DNA of 43,203 bases, taken from the NCBI GenBank assembly GCA_018266475.1, contig JAFEAI010000008.1, forward strand, positions 1-43,203, in the 5' to 3' direction. The stretch is from Bacteroidota bacterium. GTDB lineage: Bacteria > Bacteroidota > Bacteroidia > Flavobacteriales_F > PHOS-HE28. Made by a program: the position numbers and the translations under genes. Below, one piece after another: positions 15,123 through 25,153 of this stretch (the stretch's first letter is position 1; every line of letters begins with the position of its first letter). Below the pieces are notes generated by a model. It made no database searches and was not told where the DNA came from. It saw only the letters and a list, made by a program, of their open reading frames with translations.

Positions 15123-17771
15123 TTACTTACCGGTAGATCCGCGGAGCAAGGTAACGTGGCCGTACTGTTCATTGGCTTCAAAGTAATGGCCCTTCGCGCG
15201 GTATTTGTACACGTAGACGCCGGTTTCCGCATCGGTTCCGCCCTTCACCTTGCCGTCCCAGTGCTTGTGGATGTCGTCGGTTTCAAAAACCAGGTGCCCC
15301 CAGCGGTCGAAAATAACGAGGTTGAACTCATTCACCGAGGAGAAGACCGGACCGAAGGTATCGTTCACGCCATCGCCGTCGGGCGTGAAGGCATTGGGGA
15401 AAAAGAGGGTGGCCGGCGGAATGATCAGCAGGCTGTCCATGGCCTTGCATCCTTCCAGGCTCACGGTGTACAGGTACACCCAATGGTCCTCCAGGTCGAA
15501 ATAGCTGTGCGTGATGGAATCCTGCTTCACGCGGGTTCCGTCGCCCAGGTCCCAGATGATCACCGGTACGGACGGCGGCTCGGTGGCGGCCTGGAACAGC
15601 CAGTCGTCCTGCCCCTTGTTGGCGATGAGCACCTTTGCCCAAGGGTGTTGCACGGTAACGTGCGTGGTGGCGCTGATGAACTCGCCGCACTGGTCGATCA
15701 CGTCCACGGTGAAGGTGGCGTCCTGGTCGCCGCCATACATCATCTTGGGGTCGCTCCAGGCCCAGCCTTCCCAGTCGATGGTGTGTACGCCGGAGCCACC
15801 GGTGATGCGTGCCCAAAGCAGGATGGAATCCCCGGCGCAGATGGTGCTGTCGGGCGTAATGCCGATGCGGAAGGGCTGGTAGCGGGGCCAGCGCGTGATG
15901 AAGGTGCTGTCCGCCGAATAGCCGCACTGGTCCTGCACGTGCAGCACATAGGAGGCATCCGTGGGCACCCCCACGCGGAGGGTGTCCGCCGTGCCCAGCA
16001 CCTGGCCCGAGGCATTGCTCCATGTGTAGGCGTACACGCCATTGCCCCCGGTAACGGCGCGCGGGAACAAGGCCACGGTATCCCCGGTGCAGAACACTGT
16101 GGTGTCCCAGGACAGGATGGCGATATTGGGCAGGGGTTCGGTGCTCACCAGCACCGAATCGGTGGCCGTGTGCATGCACCCGTCGGTGGCAGTGACCACA
16201 TACCACTTGGGCGCGCTGGCAGGCACGTTGAGCGTGGCGCTGTTGCCCACCGCAGCACCGCCTTGGGTCCATGCGTAACTATAGGTGCCGTTCCCCCCCA
16301 CCGTGGCAATGGCACTGATGTCGGCATTGCCCAAGCAGGGGATGGCAATGTCCGGGCTGGCCGTTACCTCCATGGGGGCGTAGGCGGGAATGAAGATGGT
16401 GATGCTGTCCTGCACGGAAGGCACGCTGCACGTATCGCTGACCGTGAAATAGAACGTGGTGGTGGTGTCCACGCCCACGGAAATGGTGGCCGTGGTTTCG
16501 CCCGTGCTCCATTGGTAGTGGTACAAGCCCACGCCCCCGGCCACCTGCGGCCCGATCTGGTAGGATTGCCCGCATTGGCCGTTGATGTCGGTGGCGGCCA
16601 CCTGCAGGTCCGGGTACTGGTCGATGTGGAAGATGTAGTCGTTGGCCACCTGCATGCCGCTGCACACGATGTTCTGGCTGATGTGGATGGTGACCGTTTC
16701 CGGACCGTCCGCGTCGTAGGGCACGGTAAGCGGGAAGTTGAAAATGGTGTCTCCGGGCTGGTAGATGATCTGCGTTGGGAATGGCGGGTAGTAATCCACA
16801 CCGGGGGTGGCGGTGCCGCCGATCACCAGGTGGATGGTGTCCACGTTGCTGGTATCGCCGGTGCGGATGAAGCTGAAGGGTACGGTGCCGCAGCCTTCAT
16901 ACAGGGTGCTGTCGTTCATGGCCAGGCCGCCACCGTATGCGTTAAGCGAGGGCACCACCTGGCCGGAGCTGGCAAAGCTGCCCGCCTGCAGGAACACCGC
17001 CGAGTTGTAGATCTGGTCGCCGGCATCGCCGATGGCGAGCTTGATGTGGTACTGCAGCCCGCAGGTCACCGCCGCCTCGGCGCGCAGCACGGTGGTGAAG
17101 CCATTGAGGGTGATGGTGGTGCCATTGGCATTGTTGACGTAGAACTGCGCGTTGGCCGCCTGGCAGCCGAAGCCGTCCGAGCCATGGATGTTGGCGATGC
17201 TCACCGGCAGATTGGTGCCCGGCACCAGTGCGATGTTTTTGGCGTTGTTGGTGAACGGCCCGCTGATGCCGGGGCCGCTGAGGAAAAACCCGAACACGTC
17301 ATTGTACATCGCACTGCAGTTGAAGTCGGGGTACTCCTCCGACCCGAAGACGTAGTTGAACTTCACCGAATCACCGTTGGGGATGAAATCGAACTCCAGC
17401 ACCGACTTGTCCTCGATGGTATTTCCCGCAGTGGTAATGGCCACCAGGTCGGGATCGGAACCGGTGCCGAGGGCATCGCTGCCGAAGTCGGAAGCAGGCC
17501 CGGGTATGGAAGTGGCCAGGCCGGACGAGAGGATGATGCCTGCATCCAGACCCAAGTTGGTGGTGGCCCCGTTGGTAAAGGCGCCGGAACCCTGCTGGGG
17601 CGTATTCACCACCACGCCGTTGAACTTCACGTTGGACACGGTAATTCCGCCGCCCAGCAGCACGTTCTGCACCAACTGTGCAGGGTTTTGACTGACGGTC
17701 ACGTTCAACTGCGCATGCAGGCCGCCCACGGACAACAACAAGGACAGGCAGAGGACGAGGCGGAATTTCAT
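15123..17771 (-). CDS. Large choice-of-anchor L adhesin-like protein with T9SS type B domain
   Basis: Starting at MKFRLVLCLSLLLSVGG (signal peptide to LHAQ), the protein has 882 residues. The first 270 residues repeat the choice-of-anchor L domain of the downstream neighbour (LVQNVLLGGGITVSNVKFNG, FGSEEYPDFNCSA). Next comes a Calx-beta-like segment (GGTATPGVDYYPPFPTQI), then several SprB/Ig-like repeats with YQWSTGETTATISV and YAYTWSNASGQ phrases, each with a paired Cys. A PKD-like unit (IIWDLGDGTRV) and a type B sorting domain (FPNAFTPDGDGVNDTF, IFDRWGHLVFETDD, GVYVYKYRAKG) complete it. A surface adhesin or matrix protein is likely. The longer upstream frame lies antisense within the dipeptidase gene and is rejected. 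Confidence 0.9.
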   Translation of the reverse strand: MKFRLVLCLSLLLSVGGLHAQLNVTVSQNPAQLVQNVLLGGGITVSNVKFNGVVVNTPQQGSGAFTNGATTNLGLDAGIILSSGLATSIPGPASDFGSDALGTGSDPDLVAITTAGNTIEDKSVLEFDFIPNGDSVKFNYVFGSEEYPDFNCSAMYNDVFGFFLSGPGISGPFTNNAKNIALVPGTNLPVSIANIHGSDGFGCQAANAQFYVNNANGTTITLNGFTTVLRAEAAVTCGLQYHIKLAIGDAGDQIYNSAVFLQAGSFASSGQVVPSLNAYGGGLAMNDSTLYEGCGTVPFSFIRTGDTSNVDTIHLVIGGTATPGVDYYPPFPTQIIYQPGDTIFNFPLTVPYDADGPETVTIHISQNIVCSGMQVANDYIFHIDQYPDLQVAATDINGQCGQSYQIGPQVAGGVGLYHYQWSTGETTATISVGVDTTTTFYFTVSDTCSVPSVQDSITIFIPAYAPMEVTASPDIAIPCLGNADISAIATVGGNGTYSYAWTQGGAAVGNSATLNVPASAPKWYVVTATDGCMHTATDSVLVSTEPLPNIAILSWDTTVFCTGDTVALFPRAVTGGNGVYAYTWSNASGQVLGTADTLRVGVPTDASYVLHVQDQCGYSADSTFITRWPRYQPFRIGITPDSTICAGDSILLWARITGGSGVHTIDWEGWAWSDPKMMYGGDQDATFTVDVIDQCGEFISATTHVTVQHPWAKVLIANKGQDDWLFQAATEPPSVPVIIWDLGDGTRVKQDSITHSYFDLEDHWVYLYTVSLEGCKAMDSLLIIPPATLFFPNAFTPDGDGVNDTFGPVFSSVNEFNLVIFDRWGHLVFETDDIHKHWDGKVKGGTDAETGVYVYKYRAKGHYFEANEQYGHVTLLRGSTGK

Positions 17772-17879
17772 GGATGTAGGGAAGGCAAGATACAGGATGT
17801 TGCGGAATAGACCGGGAAACCCCGCGCGAGGTTGCCTGCCCCCTGCAAACCTGCCACAGGAGCGGCAAAGGGGCGCACC

Positions 17880-17887
17880 TATCTTTG
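17880..17887 (+). promoter_or_regulatory. Candidate -7 box for the dipeptidase gene
   Basis: TATCTTTG matches the Bacteroidota -7 consensus TANNTTTG exactly and lies 26 bases before the ATG at 17914. No TTG is found at the expected upstream distance, so support is partial. Confidence 0.35.
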
Positions 17888-17913
17888 GCCGATCCTTAGA
17901 ACCCTTCAAGCCC

Positions 17914-19284
17914 ATGGCATCCGTGGACGAGCACATTGAGGCCGGAAAAGAGCGCTTCCTGAGCGAACTGTTGGACCTGTTGCGCATTCCAAGCGTAAGC
18001 GCGGACCCCAAGTACAAGGCGGACGTGGCCCGCTGTGCCGAGGCCGTGGGCCAGCGCATGCGCGAGGCGGGTCTGGACAACGTGGAAGTGTGCCCCACGG
18101 CGGGCCACCCCATCGTATACGGCGAAAAGCTGGTGGACCCGGCCAAGCCCACGGTACTGGTGTACGGCCACTACGACGTGCAGCCCCCCGACCCCCTGGA
18201 ATTGTGGGACAGCCCGCCCTTCGACCCCGTGGTGAAGGACGGGCTGATCTATGCCCGCGGCAGCGCGGACGACAAGGGGCAGTTCTACATGCACGTAAAA
18301 GCCGTGGAAGCCATGGTGCGCACGGGCAACCTGCCGTGCAACGTGAAGATGATGATCGAGGGCGAGGAAGAAGTGGGCTCCACCAACCTCGGCGCCTTCG
18401 TGCGCGCAAACCGGCAGCGGTTGGCCGCCGACGTGGTGCTGATCAGCGACACGGCCATGATCGCCAACGACGTGCCCAGCATCAACACGGGGCTGCGCGG
18501 CCTTAGCTATCTGGAAGTGGAAGTGACCGGCCCCGACCGCGACCTGCACAGCGGCGTATATGGCGGCGCCGTGGCCAACCCCGTGAACGTACTGTGCAGG
18601 CTGATCGCCAGCCTGCACGATGCCGATGGGCGCATCGCCATTCCCGGCTTTTACGCTGCCGTGCGCGAACTAAGCACCGCGGAACGCGCAGCACTGGCCG
18701 AAGCCCCCTTCGATGAGGCCGCGTACATGAAGGACCTCGGCGTGAAGGCCCTGGCGGGGGAAAAGGGCTACACCGCGCCGGAGCGCGCCAGCATCCGCCC
18801 CACGCTTGATGTGAACGGGATCTGGGGCGGATACATCGGCGAGGGCGCCAAGACCGTGCTGCCCTCCAAGGCCAGCGCCAAGATCAGCATGCGCTTGGTG
18901 CCCGACCAGAAGAGCGATGCCATCACGCAACTGTTCGTGGACCATTTCAAGAAGATCGCCCCGCCGTACGTATCGGTAAAGGTGATGCCCCACCACGGCG
19001 GCGAAGCGGCCGTAACGCCCACCGACAGTGCCGCATACCGGGCTGCCAGCAAGGCCATGGGGGAAACCTTCGGCAGGAAGCCCATCCCCACCCGGGGCGG
19101 CGGCAGCATCCCCATCGTAGCCTTGTTCGAGAAAGTGCTCGGCCTGAAGACCATCCTGTTCGGCTTCGGGCTGGACAGCGACAACATCCACAGCCCCAAT
19201 GAGCACTACGGCGTGTTCAACTACATGGCCGGCATCCGCACCATCCCCAAGTTCTTCCGGCACTATGCGGAGCTTTGCAAATAA
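17914..19284 (+). CDS. M20-family dipeptidase / metallopeptidase
   Basis: The 456-residue protein is a dinuclear zinc exopeptidase of the M20 (carnosinase/CNDP-like) group, which cleaves dipeptides or acylated amino acids in the cytoplasm. Motifs are VLVYGHYDVQPPDPLELW (first metal His and catalytic Asp), ARGSADDKGQFYMH (bridging Asp), IEGEEEVGSTNL (catalytic Glu-Glu), LISDTAM, and RGGGSIPIV near the C-terminus. The lid domain includes DLHSGVYGGAVANP. I start at MASVDEHIEAGK because it aligns with the family N-terminus; the longer frame upstream is not protein-like. Its last 20 bases overlap the next gene. Confidence 0.94.
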   Translation: MASVDEHIEAGKERFLSELLDLLRIPSVSADPKYKADVARCAEAVGQRMREAGLDNVEVCPTAGHPIVYGEKLVDPAKPTVLVYGHYDVQPPDPLELWDSPPFDPVVKDGLIYARGSADDKGQFYMHVKAVEAMVRTGNLPCNVKMMIEGEEEVGSTNLGAFVRANRQRLAADVVLISDTAMIANDVPSINTGLRGLSYLEVEVTGPDRDLHSGVYGGAVANPVNVLCRLIASLHDADGRIAIPGFYAAVRELSTAERAALAEAPFDEAAYMKDLGVKALAGEKGYTAPERASIRPTLDVNGIWGGYIGEGAKTVLPSKASAKISMRLVPDQKSDAITQLFVDHFKKIAPPYVSVKVMPHHGGEAAVTPTDSAAYRAASKAMGETFGRKPIPTRGGGSIPIVALFEKVLGLKTILFGFGLDSDNIHSPNEHYGVFNYMAGIRTIPKFFRHYAELCK

Positions 19285-19738
19285 GGCCGCCCTGCGGATG
19301 GCCCTGGCAGGCGCGGTACTGCTGCTGCTTTCCGGTTGCATGCGGTACAACGAGGTGAAGCTGCTGGGCGTGCAGGGCGCCCAGCTCACCCGGCTGGACG
19401 GCAAGGGGCTCTCGGTGATCGTGCTCGCCGAAGTGAGCAACCCGAACAAGTACAAGATCTCCCTGAGCGACCCCGACGTGGACCTGTACCTGAACGACCG
19501 CCTGGTGGGCAAGGCCGTGCTGGACAGCACGGTGGTGCTTGCGGCAAACACCACGCGCACCTACCGCGTGCCGTTGCACACCGATTTTTCCCAAGACGGG
19601 AACCTGCTGCCCATGCTGCTGAGCGGCGCGCTCAGCGGCAGCATGAAGGTGGGCGCCAAGGGCAGCATAGTGGCCAAGGCGCGCTTGCTGCACAAGCGCT
19701 TTCCCTTTGAGGCGGAGCAGCAGATCGACCTCCGGTAG
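19265..19738 (+). CDS. LEA14-like lipoprotein
   Basis: The 157-residue protein has a lipoprotein signal: MRSFANKAALR, a hydrophobic run, then LLLSGC (Cys at about position 25). It carries one LEA14/WHy-like beta-sandwich domain with VIVLAEVSNPNKYKISLSDP, VDLYLNDRLVGKAVL and a TRTYRVPLHTDFS strand pattern. Such domains in bacteria are associated with stress or envelope proteins, but no specific role is established. It overlaps the dipeptidase gene by 20 bp; an alternative ATG at 19298 would avoid the overlap and still keep a hydrophobic signal. It converges with the next gene, leaving 15 bp. Confidence 0.78.
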   Translation: MRSFANKAALRMALAGAVLLLLSGCMRYNEVKLLGVQGAQLTRLDGKGLSVIVLAEVSNPNKYKISLSDPDVDLYLNDRLVGKAVLDSTVVLAANTTRTYRVPLHTDFSQDGNLLPMLLSGALSGSMKVGAKGSIVAKARLLHKRFPFEAEQQIDLR

Positions 19739-19753
19739 CAGGATCCGGCACGG

Positions 19754-20350
19754 TCAGTTGCCCGGCACCCTGCCCGGCCGAGGCAACGCGGGCACCTCCT
19801 CCCGGGAAACAATGACGATATAGCCCAAGGCTCCTTCGGCCAGGCCGTACACCTCATCCCCTTGGCGGGCCGTGGCCATGGCCCGGCGGTCCTTGGCCGG
19901 GTCTTCACCCAGGTCGGCCGGCCAGGGCAGGTGCGGTGGAAGCGCGCGGTGCTCCAGCCAATATGCATGCAGGTCGAAGGTGCTTCCCTGCTTCACCAGC
20001 ATGTGCTGCACCGGGCCGTGGAAGCTGAAGTTCACCACTAAGCAGGCACCGGTGAGCAGCGGCCCCACGGCCAGCAGGTTGAACCAAAGCCATTCCAGGC
20101 GGTCCATGCGCAAAGCAGCGGCGCACCAGCGCTTCGGCAGCAGGTTGCCACCGAAGGCGAACAACGCGAACCAGCGGAAGAACTCCGTGAAGGACACCAA
20201 GGTGCGCTGGCCGATGGTGTGGAAGAGAATGATGATGCCGAAAAGGCCGATGAGCATGAGCGCCACGGGCCATTGCGGGCCGTCCGCATCCACGCCGCCC
20301 TGTTGAAGACCCGTCCTTTCGCCCGGTCGCCTGCCGCCTTCCGCCCGCAT
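19754..20350 (-). CDS. Hypothetical membrane protein
   Basis: I do not recognise this 198-residue protein. Two or three hydrophobic segments are visible: [19 protein letters not shown], a segment around [14 protein letters not shown], and [21 protein letters not shown] hydrophilic C-terminal part has Pro-rich turns ([19 protein letters not shown]) and ends with [14 protein letters not shown]. The first 28 residues are low in hydrophobicity and may not be translated. The gene is transcribed alone and is divergent from the DUF255 gene. Codon use and continuous membrane segments support a real gene, though no family is named. Confidence 0.6.
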   Translation of the reverse strand: MRAEGGRRPGERTGLQQGGVDADGPQWPVALMLIGLFGIIILFHTIGQRTLVSFTEFFRWFALFAFGGNLLPKRWCAAALRMDRLEWLWFNLLAVGPLLTGACLVVNFSFHGPVQHMLVKQGSTFDLHAYWLEHRALPPHLPWPADLGEDPAKDRRAMATARQGDEVYGLAEGALGYIVIVSREEVPALPRPGRVPGN

Positions 20351-20445
20351 ACCTTTATCCGTTCATGTCCGTGTGGTGCGCCATCCGCGCCGCCCCGACC
20401 CCCGATCATCATGGCCTACCGTGCCGCCCACGTGTGAAAGATACC

Positions 20446-22464
20446 ATGCCCGCCCATACCAACCGCCTGGCCGGCGAATCCAGCCCCTACCTGCTGCAGC
20501 ATGCGCACAACCCGGTGGACTGGTTCCCTTGGGGCGACGAAGCCTTCGCCAAGGCCAAGGCCGAGCACAAGCTGGTGCTGGTGAGCATCGGCTACAGCAC
20601 CTGCCACTGGTGCCACGTGATGGAGCACGAGAGCTTCGAGGATGAATCCGTTGCCAAGCTGATGAACGCGCACTTCGTCTGCATCAAGGTGGACCGCGAG
20701 GAGCGGCCCGACGTGGACCAGGTGTACATGGCCGCCGTGCAACTGATGACGCGCCGGGGCGGCTGGCCGCTGAACTGCTTCACCCTGCCCGACGGCAGGC
20801 CCATATACGGTGGCACCTACTTCCCCAAGCAGCAGTGGACAAGCATCCTCGAACAGCTCGCCGCCAAATGGGCCGCACATCCGGACCAATTGGCCGCGCA
20901 CGCCGAAAAGCTCCACGACGGGCTGCGCCACCTGGAGCTGGTGCAACTGAACACCGCCCCGCCCGCCTTCACGGCACGTGACGCGGACCGGCTGGCGGAC
21001 GGCTTCGACAAGGAATTCGACACCACGTGGGGCGGCTCCCTCAATGCCCCGAAATTCCCCCTGCCCAACAACTACGAGTTCCTGCTGCGCTACGCCCTCA
21101 CCACCGGCAACAAGGCCATGGCCAAGCAGGTGCGGCTCACCCTGGGCAAGATGGCCCAGGGCGGCATCTTCGACCAAGTGGGCGGCGGTTTCTCCAGGTA
21201 CAGCACCGACATTAGCTGGAAGGTGCCCCATTTCGAAAAAATGCTGTACGACAACGCCCAGCTGATCTCCCTCTACAGCCACGCCTTCCAGGCCTTCAAG
21301 GATGAAGCCTACCGCGACGTGGTGGAGCGCACCCTGCAATGGGCACGGCGTGAAATGCAGGCGCCCGACGGCCTGTGGTACAGCGCGCTGGACGCCGACA
21401 GCGAAGGGCGCGAGGGCTTGTTCTACCTGTGGACGGAGGAACAGCTCGCCGAAGTGCTCGGCCCGGACGACCTCCCCTTCGCCAAGGACCTGTACAATGT
21501 GGGCGGTGAAGGCTACTGGGAAGAGGGCTTGAACATCCTGCTGCGCACCCTGGATGATGGGGCGTACGCACGCAAGCACGGCCTCACCCCGGAGGAATTT
21601 TCGGCCAAGCGCCGCCGCGTGGATGCAGCACTGCTGGCCGCACGCGGCAAGCGGGTGCGGCCCGGGCTGGATGACAAGACGCTCACCGCCTGGAACGCCC
21701 TGATGGTAAGCGCCCTCTGCGATGCATCCACCGCCTTCGGCAATGCGGAATGGCTGCAGCTGGGCCGGCAAACCATGCAAACGCTGCTCACCACCTGCCG
21801 CCGCCCTGATGGCGGCATGTGGCATGGCCGCACAAAAGGGGCCATTACCGTGAACGGCTACCTGGACGACCACAGCTTCACCATCGAAGCGCTGATCGCC
21901 CTGTACCAGGCCACCTTCGAGGAGCACTGGATAGCGGAGGCGCGCAGCCTGGCCGCATACACCATCGCGCATTTCCTGGACCGGCAAAGCGGCATGTTCA
22001 ACTTCACCAGCGACCTGGACCCGCCGCTGATCGCGCGACGCATGGAGGTGAACGACAATGTGATCCCCGCCTCCAACTCCAGCATGGCCAAGGGGCTGTT
22101 CCTGCTGGGCCGGCTGTACGACGATGCCTCCTTGCTGGAGATCAGCCGCCAACAGCTCAACAACGTGAAGCCGCTCATGCAGGACTATCCTTCCGGGTAC
22201 TCCAACTGGGCGCTGTTGCTGATGGACCATGCCTATCCCTGGTACGAGATCGCCATCACCGGCGCGGAGGCCCTGGAGCGCAAACGCGAATTCGACGGCC
22301 ACTACATACCGGGCCGCGTGTTCCTGGGCGCCACCGGCGAAAGCCGCTTGCCCTTGCTGCAGGAAAAGACCGGCCTTGGCCATACCATGGTCTTTGTCTG
22401 CGAGAACAAGGTGTGCCAGCTGCCCGTACGGAGCGTGGCCGCCGCACTGGTGCAAATGAACTGA
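20446..22464 (+). CDS. DUF255 thioredoxin-domain protein (YyaL/spermatogenesis-associated 20 family)
   Basis: The 672-residue protein matches the YyaL family along its full length. It has an N-terminal thioredoxin-like domain ([21 protein letters not shown], then [17 protein letters not shown] with Cys53 and Cys56). An alpha/alpha-barrel domain resembling N-acylglucosamine 2-epimerases and glycosidases follows ([57 protein letters not shown]). The biochemical activity is not established for the family; redox or carbohydrate roles are proposed. ATG at 20446 is chosen because the conserved N-terminus begins there. The preceding 27 codons of open frame are not conserved-looking. Confidence 0.93.
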   Translation: MPAHTNRLAGESSPYLLQHAHNPVDWFPWGDEAFAKAKAEHKLVLVSIGYSTCHWCHVMEHESFEDESVAKLMNAHFVCIKVDREERPDVDQVYMAAVQLMTRRGGWPLNCFTLPDGRPIYGGTYFPKQQWTSILEQLAAKWAAHPDQLAAHAEKLHDGLRHLELVQLNTAPPAFTARDADRLADGFDKEFDTTWGGSLNAPKFPLPNNYEFLLRYALTTGNKAMAKQVRLTLGKMAQGGIFDQVGGGFSRYSTDISWKVPHFEKMLYDNAQLISLYSHAFQAFKDEAYRDVVERTLQWARREMQAPDGLWYSALDADSEGREGLFYLWTEEQLAEVLGPDDLPFAKDLYNVGGEGYWEEGLNILLRTLDDGAYARKHGLTPEEFSAKRRRVDAALLAARGKRVRPGLDDKTLTAWNALMVSALCDASTAFGNAEWLQLGRQTMQTLLTTCRRPDGGMWHGRTKGAITVNGYLDDHSFTIEALIALYQATFEEHWIAEARSLAAYTIAHFLDRQSGMFNFTSDLDPPLIARRMEVNDNVIPASNSSMAKGLFLLGRLYDDASLLEISRQQLNNVKPLMQDYPSGYSNWALLLMDHAYPWYEIAITGAEALERKREFDGHYIPGRVFLGATGESRLPLLQEKTGLGHTMVFVCENKVCQLPVRSVAAALVQMN

Positions 22465-22561
22465 GCGGATGCATCCATCCGCCGCCCCACATCCATCTTA
22501 CCGCCACATGCAGCCTTCTTCAGGCCCGAACATCCCGCCACACCGCATCGCCACCGCATCC

Positions 22562-23476
22562 ATGCGGGTATTCCATGCATCGCGCACATTTCCGCTGATC
22601 CTGTGCGGCCTGCTCTCCTTGGTTGCGCGGGCGCAAATGCTGGTGGTGGAGCCGGGGCCGGAGGACCCCGAGCTCCTGCGCTTCAACCCTGCCTTCATCG
22701 CACGCAACGGTGTAACCAGCGTAAGCGGCCAGGCGTGGGTGAAGCGTGACGGCCAGCCGATGCTTCCCTTGGACCGGTTCTTCCTGTACCGCTTCGGCGC
22801 CGGGGGGCGGCTGGGCTACTCCAACAACTCCTTCGGAAGGCCCGGCTCCGGCCTGGACACCGCCTCCGTGATGTACACCTACGATGCCGACGGGCGGCTG
22901 CTGCAGGAACTGCACAACGACCTCCACGGGTTCTTCGCCCTGCGCAAGCACTACGATGCGCAAGGCCGCCTGGACCGGGAGGAAAACCTGCGGCTGGAAA
23001 ACCAGGGCCTCGACCGCTACCGGTTCGTGGAGGGCGCATCCACCCTCATCAGCGACGAGCACTACGAGCACCGCGTGGTGAACGACACCACCTGGACCAG
23101 GACCTCGCTGAACGACCGCGGCAGGCCCTACCAGGAGGAAACCTTCACCCGCGACCGCCTGGGCTACCTGCGCAGCATCGGGCGCCGCAACCTGATCACG
23201 CAGCGGCGCGGCATGGTCACCTTCACATACGATGACAAGGGCCGCCTGGCCGGGCGCGAGGAAGTGCCCGACATGGCCACTGGCCAGCGCACCACCTGGC
23301 GGTGGACGTACGATGCCGCAGGCAACCCGCAAACCCGCGACCTGCTGCGCAACGGAACCCTGGCACAGCACAGTGAGTATGTGTATGCCGAAGGCACCAT
23401 GTTCCTGAAGGCCATCATCACCAAGAACGACGAGACCGGCGTGATCGATGTGCTGCGCTATGACACCTTCCGGTGA
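22562..23476 (+). CDS. Secreted protein with YD-like repeats
   Basis: The 304-residue protein starts at MRVFHASRTFPLILCGLLSL, a signal peptide ending near ARAQ. The mature part has recurring motifs of the form YTYDADGRLLQE, HYDAQGRLDREE, TYDDKGRLAGRE and TYDAAGNPQTRD. These are typical of RHS/YD-type beta-strand repeats, but no RHS core cap is visible. It is probably an exported or periplasmic protein of unknown function. An in-frame ATG at 22469 would add 31 residues and spoil the signal peptide. A 7-bp hairpin (22465-22482) lies between it and the DUF255 gene. Confidence 0.75.
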   Translation: MRVFHASRTFPLILCGLLSLVARAQMLVVEPGPEDPELLRFNPAFIARNGVTSVSGQAWVKRDGQPMLPLDRFFLYRFGAGGRLGYSNNSFGRPGSGLDTASVMYTYDADGRLLQELHNDLHGFFALRKHYDAQGRLDREENLRLENQGLDRYRFVEGASTLISDEHYEHRVVNDTTWTRTSLNDRGRPYQEETFTRDRLGYLRSIGRRNLITQRRGMVTFTYDDKGRLAGREEVPDMATGQRTTWRWTYDAAGNPQTRDLLRNGTLAQHSEYVYAEGTMFLKAIITKNDETGVIDVLRYDTFR

Positions 23477-23542
23477 ACAGGGCGATCTGCTCCCCGGTGG
23501 TGTGAAGTGTGAGCTGGCCCGCCCCGTTTAGGGTCGAACTGC

Positions 23543-24733
23543 TCAAACCACGCCGAGCTCCCCGCCCACCTTGCCGAAGGCAGCCAACGCCCGGTCTATC
23601 TGTGCTTCGGTGTGGGCTGCGCTGAGCTGCACGCGGATCCGGGCCTGGTCCTTTGGCACCACGGGATAGAAGAAGCCGATCACATAAATGCCCTCCTGCA
23701 GGAGCCTGTCGGCCATCTGCTGGCTGAGCTTGGCATCGCCGAGCATCACCGGCACGATGGCGGCGCCGGCACCGCGGGTCTTGAAGCCGAGCGCTTCAAT
23801 GCCGCTGCGGAAATGCTTCACATTGCGCTCCAGCTTGTCGCGCAGCTCGGTGGAGGCGCTCAGCAGATCGACCACCCGGATGGAGGCGCCCACGATGGCC
23901 GGGGCGAGTGAATTGCTGAAGAGGTAGGGGCGTGATCGCTGGCGCAGCAGCTCAATGATCTCCTTGCGGCCGGTGGTGTAGCCGCCCATGGCACCGCCCA
24001 GGGCCTTGCCCAGCGTTCCGGTGATGATGTCCACCCGCCCGGCGACCCCGCAGTGCTCCACGCTTCCCCGGCCGGTTTTGCCGATGAAGCCGGCCGCATG
24101 GCATTCATCCACCATCACCAACGCCCCGTACTTGTCGGCGAGGTCGCAGATGCCCTTGAGGTCGGCGATGATGCCGTCCATGCTGAACACGCCGTCGGTA
24201 ACAATGATGATGTTCCTGGCGCCGTCGGCCCGGGCGGTCTTCAGCTGCACCTCCAGGTCGGCCATGTCGTTGTTATCATAGCGGTAGCGCATGGCCTTGC
24301 ACAGGCGCACCCCGTCGATGATGCTGGCATGGTTGAGCGCGTCGCTGATGATGGCGTCCTCCTGGCCGAACAGGGGCTCGAACACGCCGCCGTTGGCATC
24401 GAAGCAGGCGGCATAGAGGATGGTGTCCTCGGTGCCGTGGAAGCGGGCCAGCTTTTCCTCCAGGTGCTTGTGGATGTCCTGGGTGCCGCAGATGAAGCGT
24501 ACGCTGCTCATGCCGAAACCGTGCGAATCCAGCGCGGCATGCGCGGCCTTCATCACTTCGGGGTGGGAGGAAAGGCCGAGGTAGTTGTTGGCGCAGAAGT
24601 TGAGCACCTGGCGGCCGCCCACGGTGATCTCCGGCCCCTGTTCACTGGTGATGATGCGTTCGCGCTTGAACAGGCCGGCCTCCTCGATGGCGGCCAGTTC
24701 CTTGGCCAATTGATCCTTGAATTTACCGTACAT
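23543..24733 (-). CDS. kbl: Glycine C-acetyltransferase (2-amino-3-ketobutyrate CoA ligase)
   Basis: This PLP enzyme of the alpha-oxoamine synthase family converts 2-amino-3-ketobutyrate and CoA to glycine and acetyl-CoA, the second step of threonine breakdown by the dehydrogenase route. The length of 396 residues is normal. Visible motifs are [16 protein letters not shown] near 45-60, [10 protein letters not shown] at 132-141, [16 protein letters not shown] with PLP-contact Asp209 and His212, and the PLP lysine Lys243 in [15 protein letters not shown]. No threonine dehydrogenase gene is adjacent. Close relatives (KAS-type synthases) use the same motifs, but full-length similarity points to Kbl. 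Confidence 0.95.
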   Translation of the reverse strand: MYGKFKDQLAKELAAIEEAGLFKRERIITSEQGPEITVGGRQVLNFCANNYLGLSSHPEVMKAAHAALDSHGFGMSSVRFICGTQDIHKHLEEKLARFHGTEDTILYAACFDANGGVFEPLFGQEDAIISDALNHASIIDGVRLCKAMRYRYDNNDMADLEVQLKTARADGARNIIIVTDGVFSMDGIIADLKGICDLADKYGALVMVDECHAAGFIGKTGRGSVEHCGVAGRVDIITGTLGKALGGAMGGYTTGRKEIIELLRQRSRPYLFSNSLAPAIVGASIRVVDLLSASTELRDKLERNVKHFRSGIEALGFKTRGAGAAIVPVMLGDAKLSQQMADRLLQEGIYVIGFFYPVVPKDQARIRVQLSAAHTEAQIDRALAAFGKVGGELGVV

Positions 24734-24856
24734 GGCACGTTGGATTTGAATGATGCGGAAAAGCGGGCCGCAGTGGCCGCGCTGCGAAGGTATTCCCTGC
24801 GCCCTTGCGCCCGCCGGGGGGGCGCAGGTGCGGCGGGGAGGCCGGCGCCGGAAGCC

Positions 24857-25153
24857 TCACCCCTTGCCCACCACCCTGGGCACCTTGAAGTAATCACTGT
24901 CCTTCACGGGTGCATTGGCCATGGCCATTTCCTTGGTGATCTCCATGGCCGGTTCATCGGCCCGCAGCACATCCTCCTCGGCGGTCATGAAGATGAGGGG
25001 CTCCACGCCCGCGGTATCCACCTGGGCCAGTACTTCCACGAAGCTGATCACGCGCTCCATGTCCACCAGGGTGGAAGCCCTCACGGCGGGGTCCGTCATG
25101 TCTATGCGCGCCAGTTCGGCAATGCGGTCCAGGTTCTTCTCGTCGATCTTCAT
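24857..25153 (-). CDS. gatC: Asp/Glu-tRNA amidotransferase subunit C
   Basis: The 98-residue GatC subunit stabilises GatA/GatB, which amidate Glu-tRNA(Gln) and Asp-tRNA(Asn). The family pattern is clear: KIDEKNLDRIAELARI, a helix with LVDMERVISFVEVLAQVD, and the conserved C-terminal VLRADEP ... DSDYFKVPRVV. Its ATG overlaps the stop codon of plsC in ATGA, so it is the second gene of a two-gene unit. gatA and gatB are not in this window. Confidence 0.94.
   Translation of the reverse strand: MKIDEKNLDRIAELARIDMTDPAVRASTLVDMERVISFVEVLAQVDTAGVEPLIFMTAEEDVLRADEPAMEITKEMAMANAPVKDSDYFKVPRVVGKG

Noticed and set aside
14970..17810. Long plus-strand open frame opposite the choice-of-anchor L genes
   Set aside because: The translation is His/Val/Gly-rich without motifs, while the minus strand has complete domains. 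It is a shadow.
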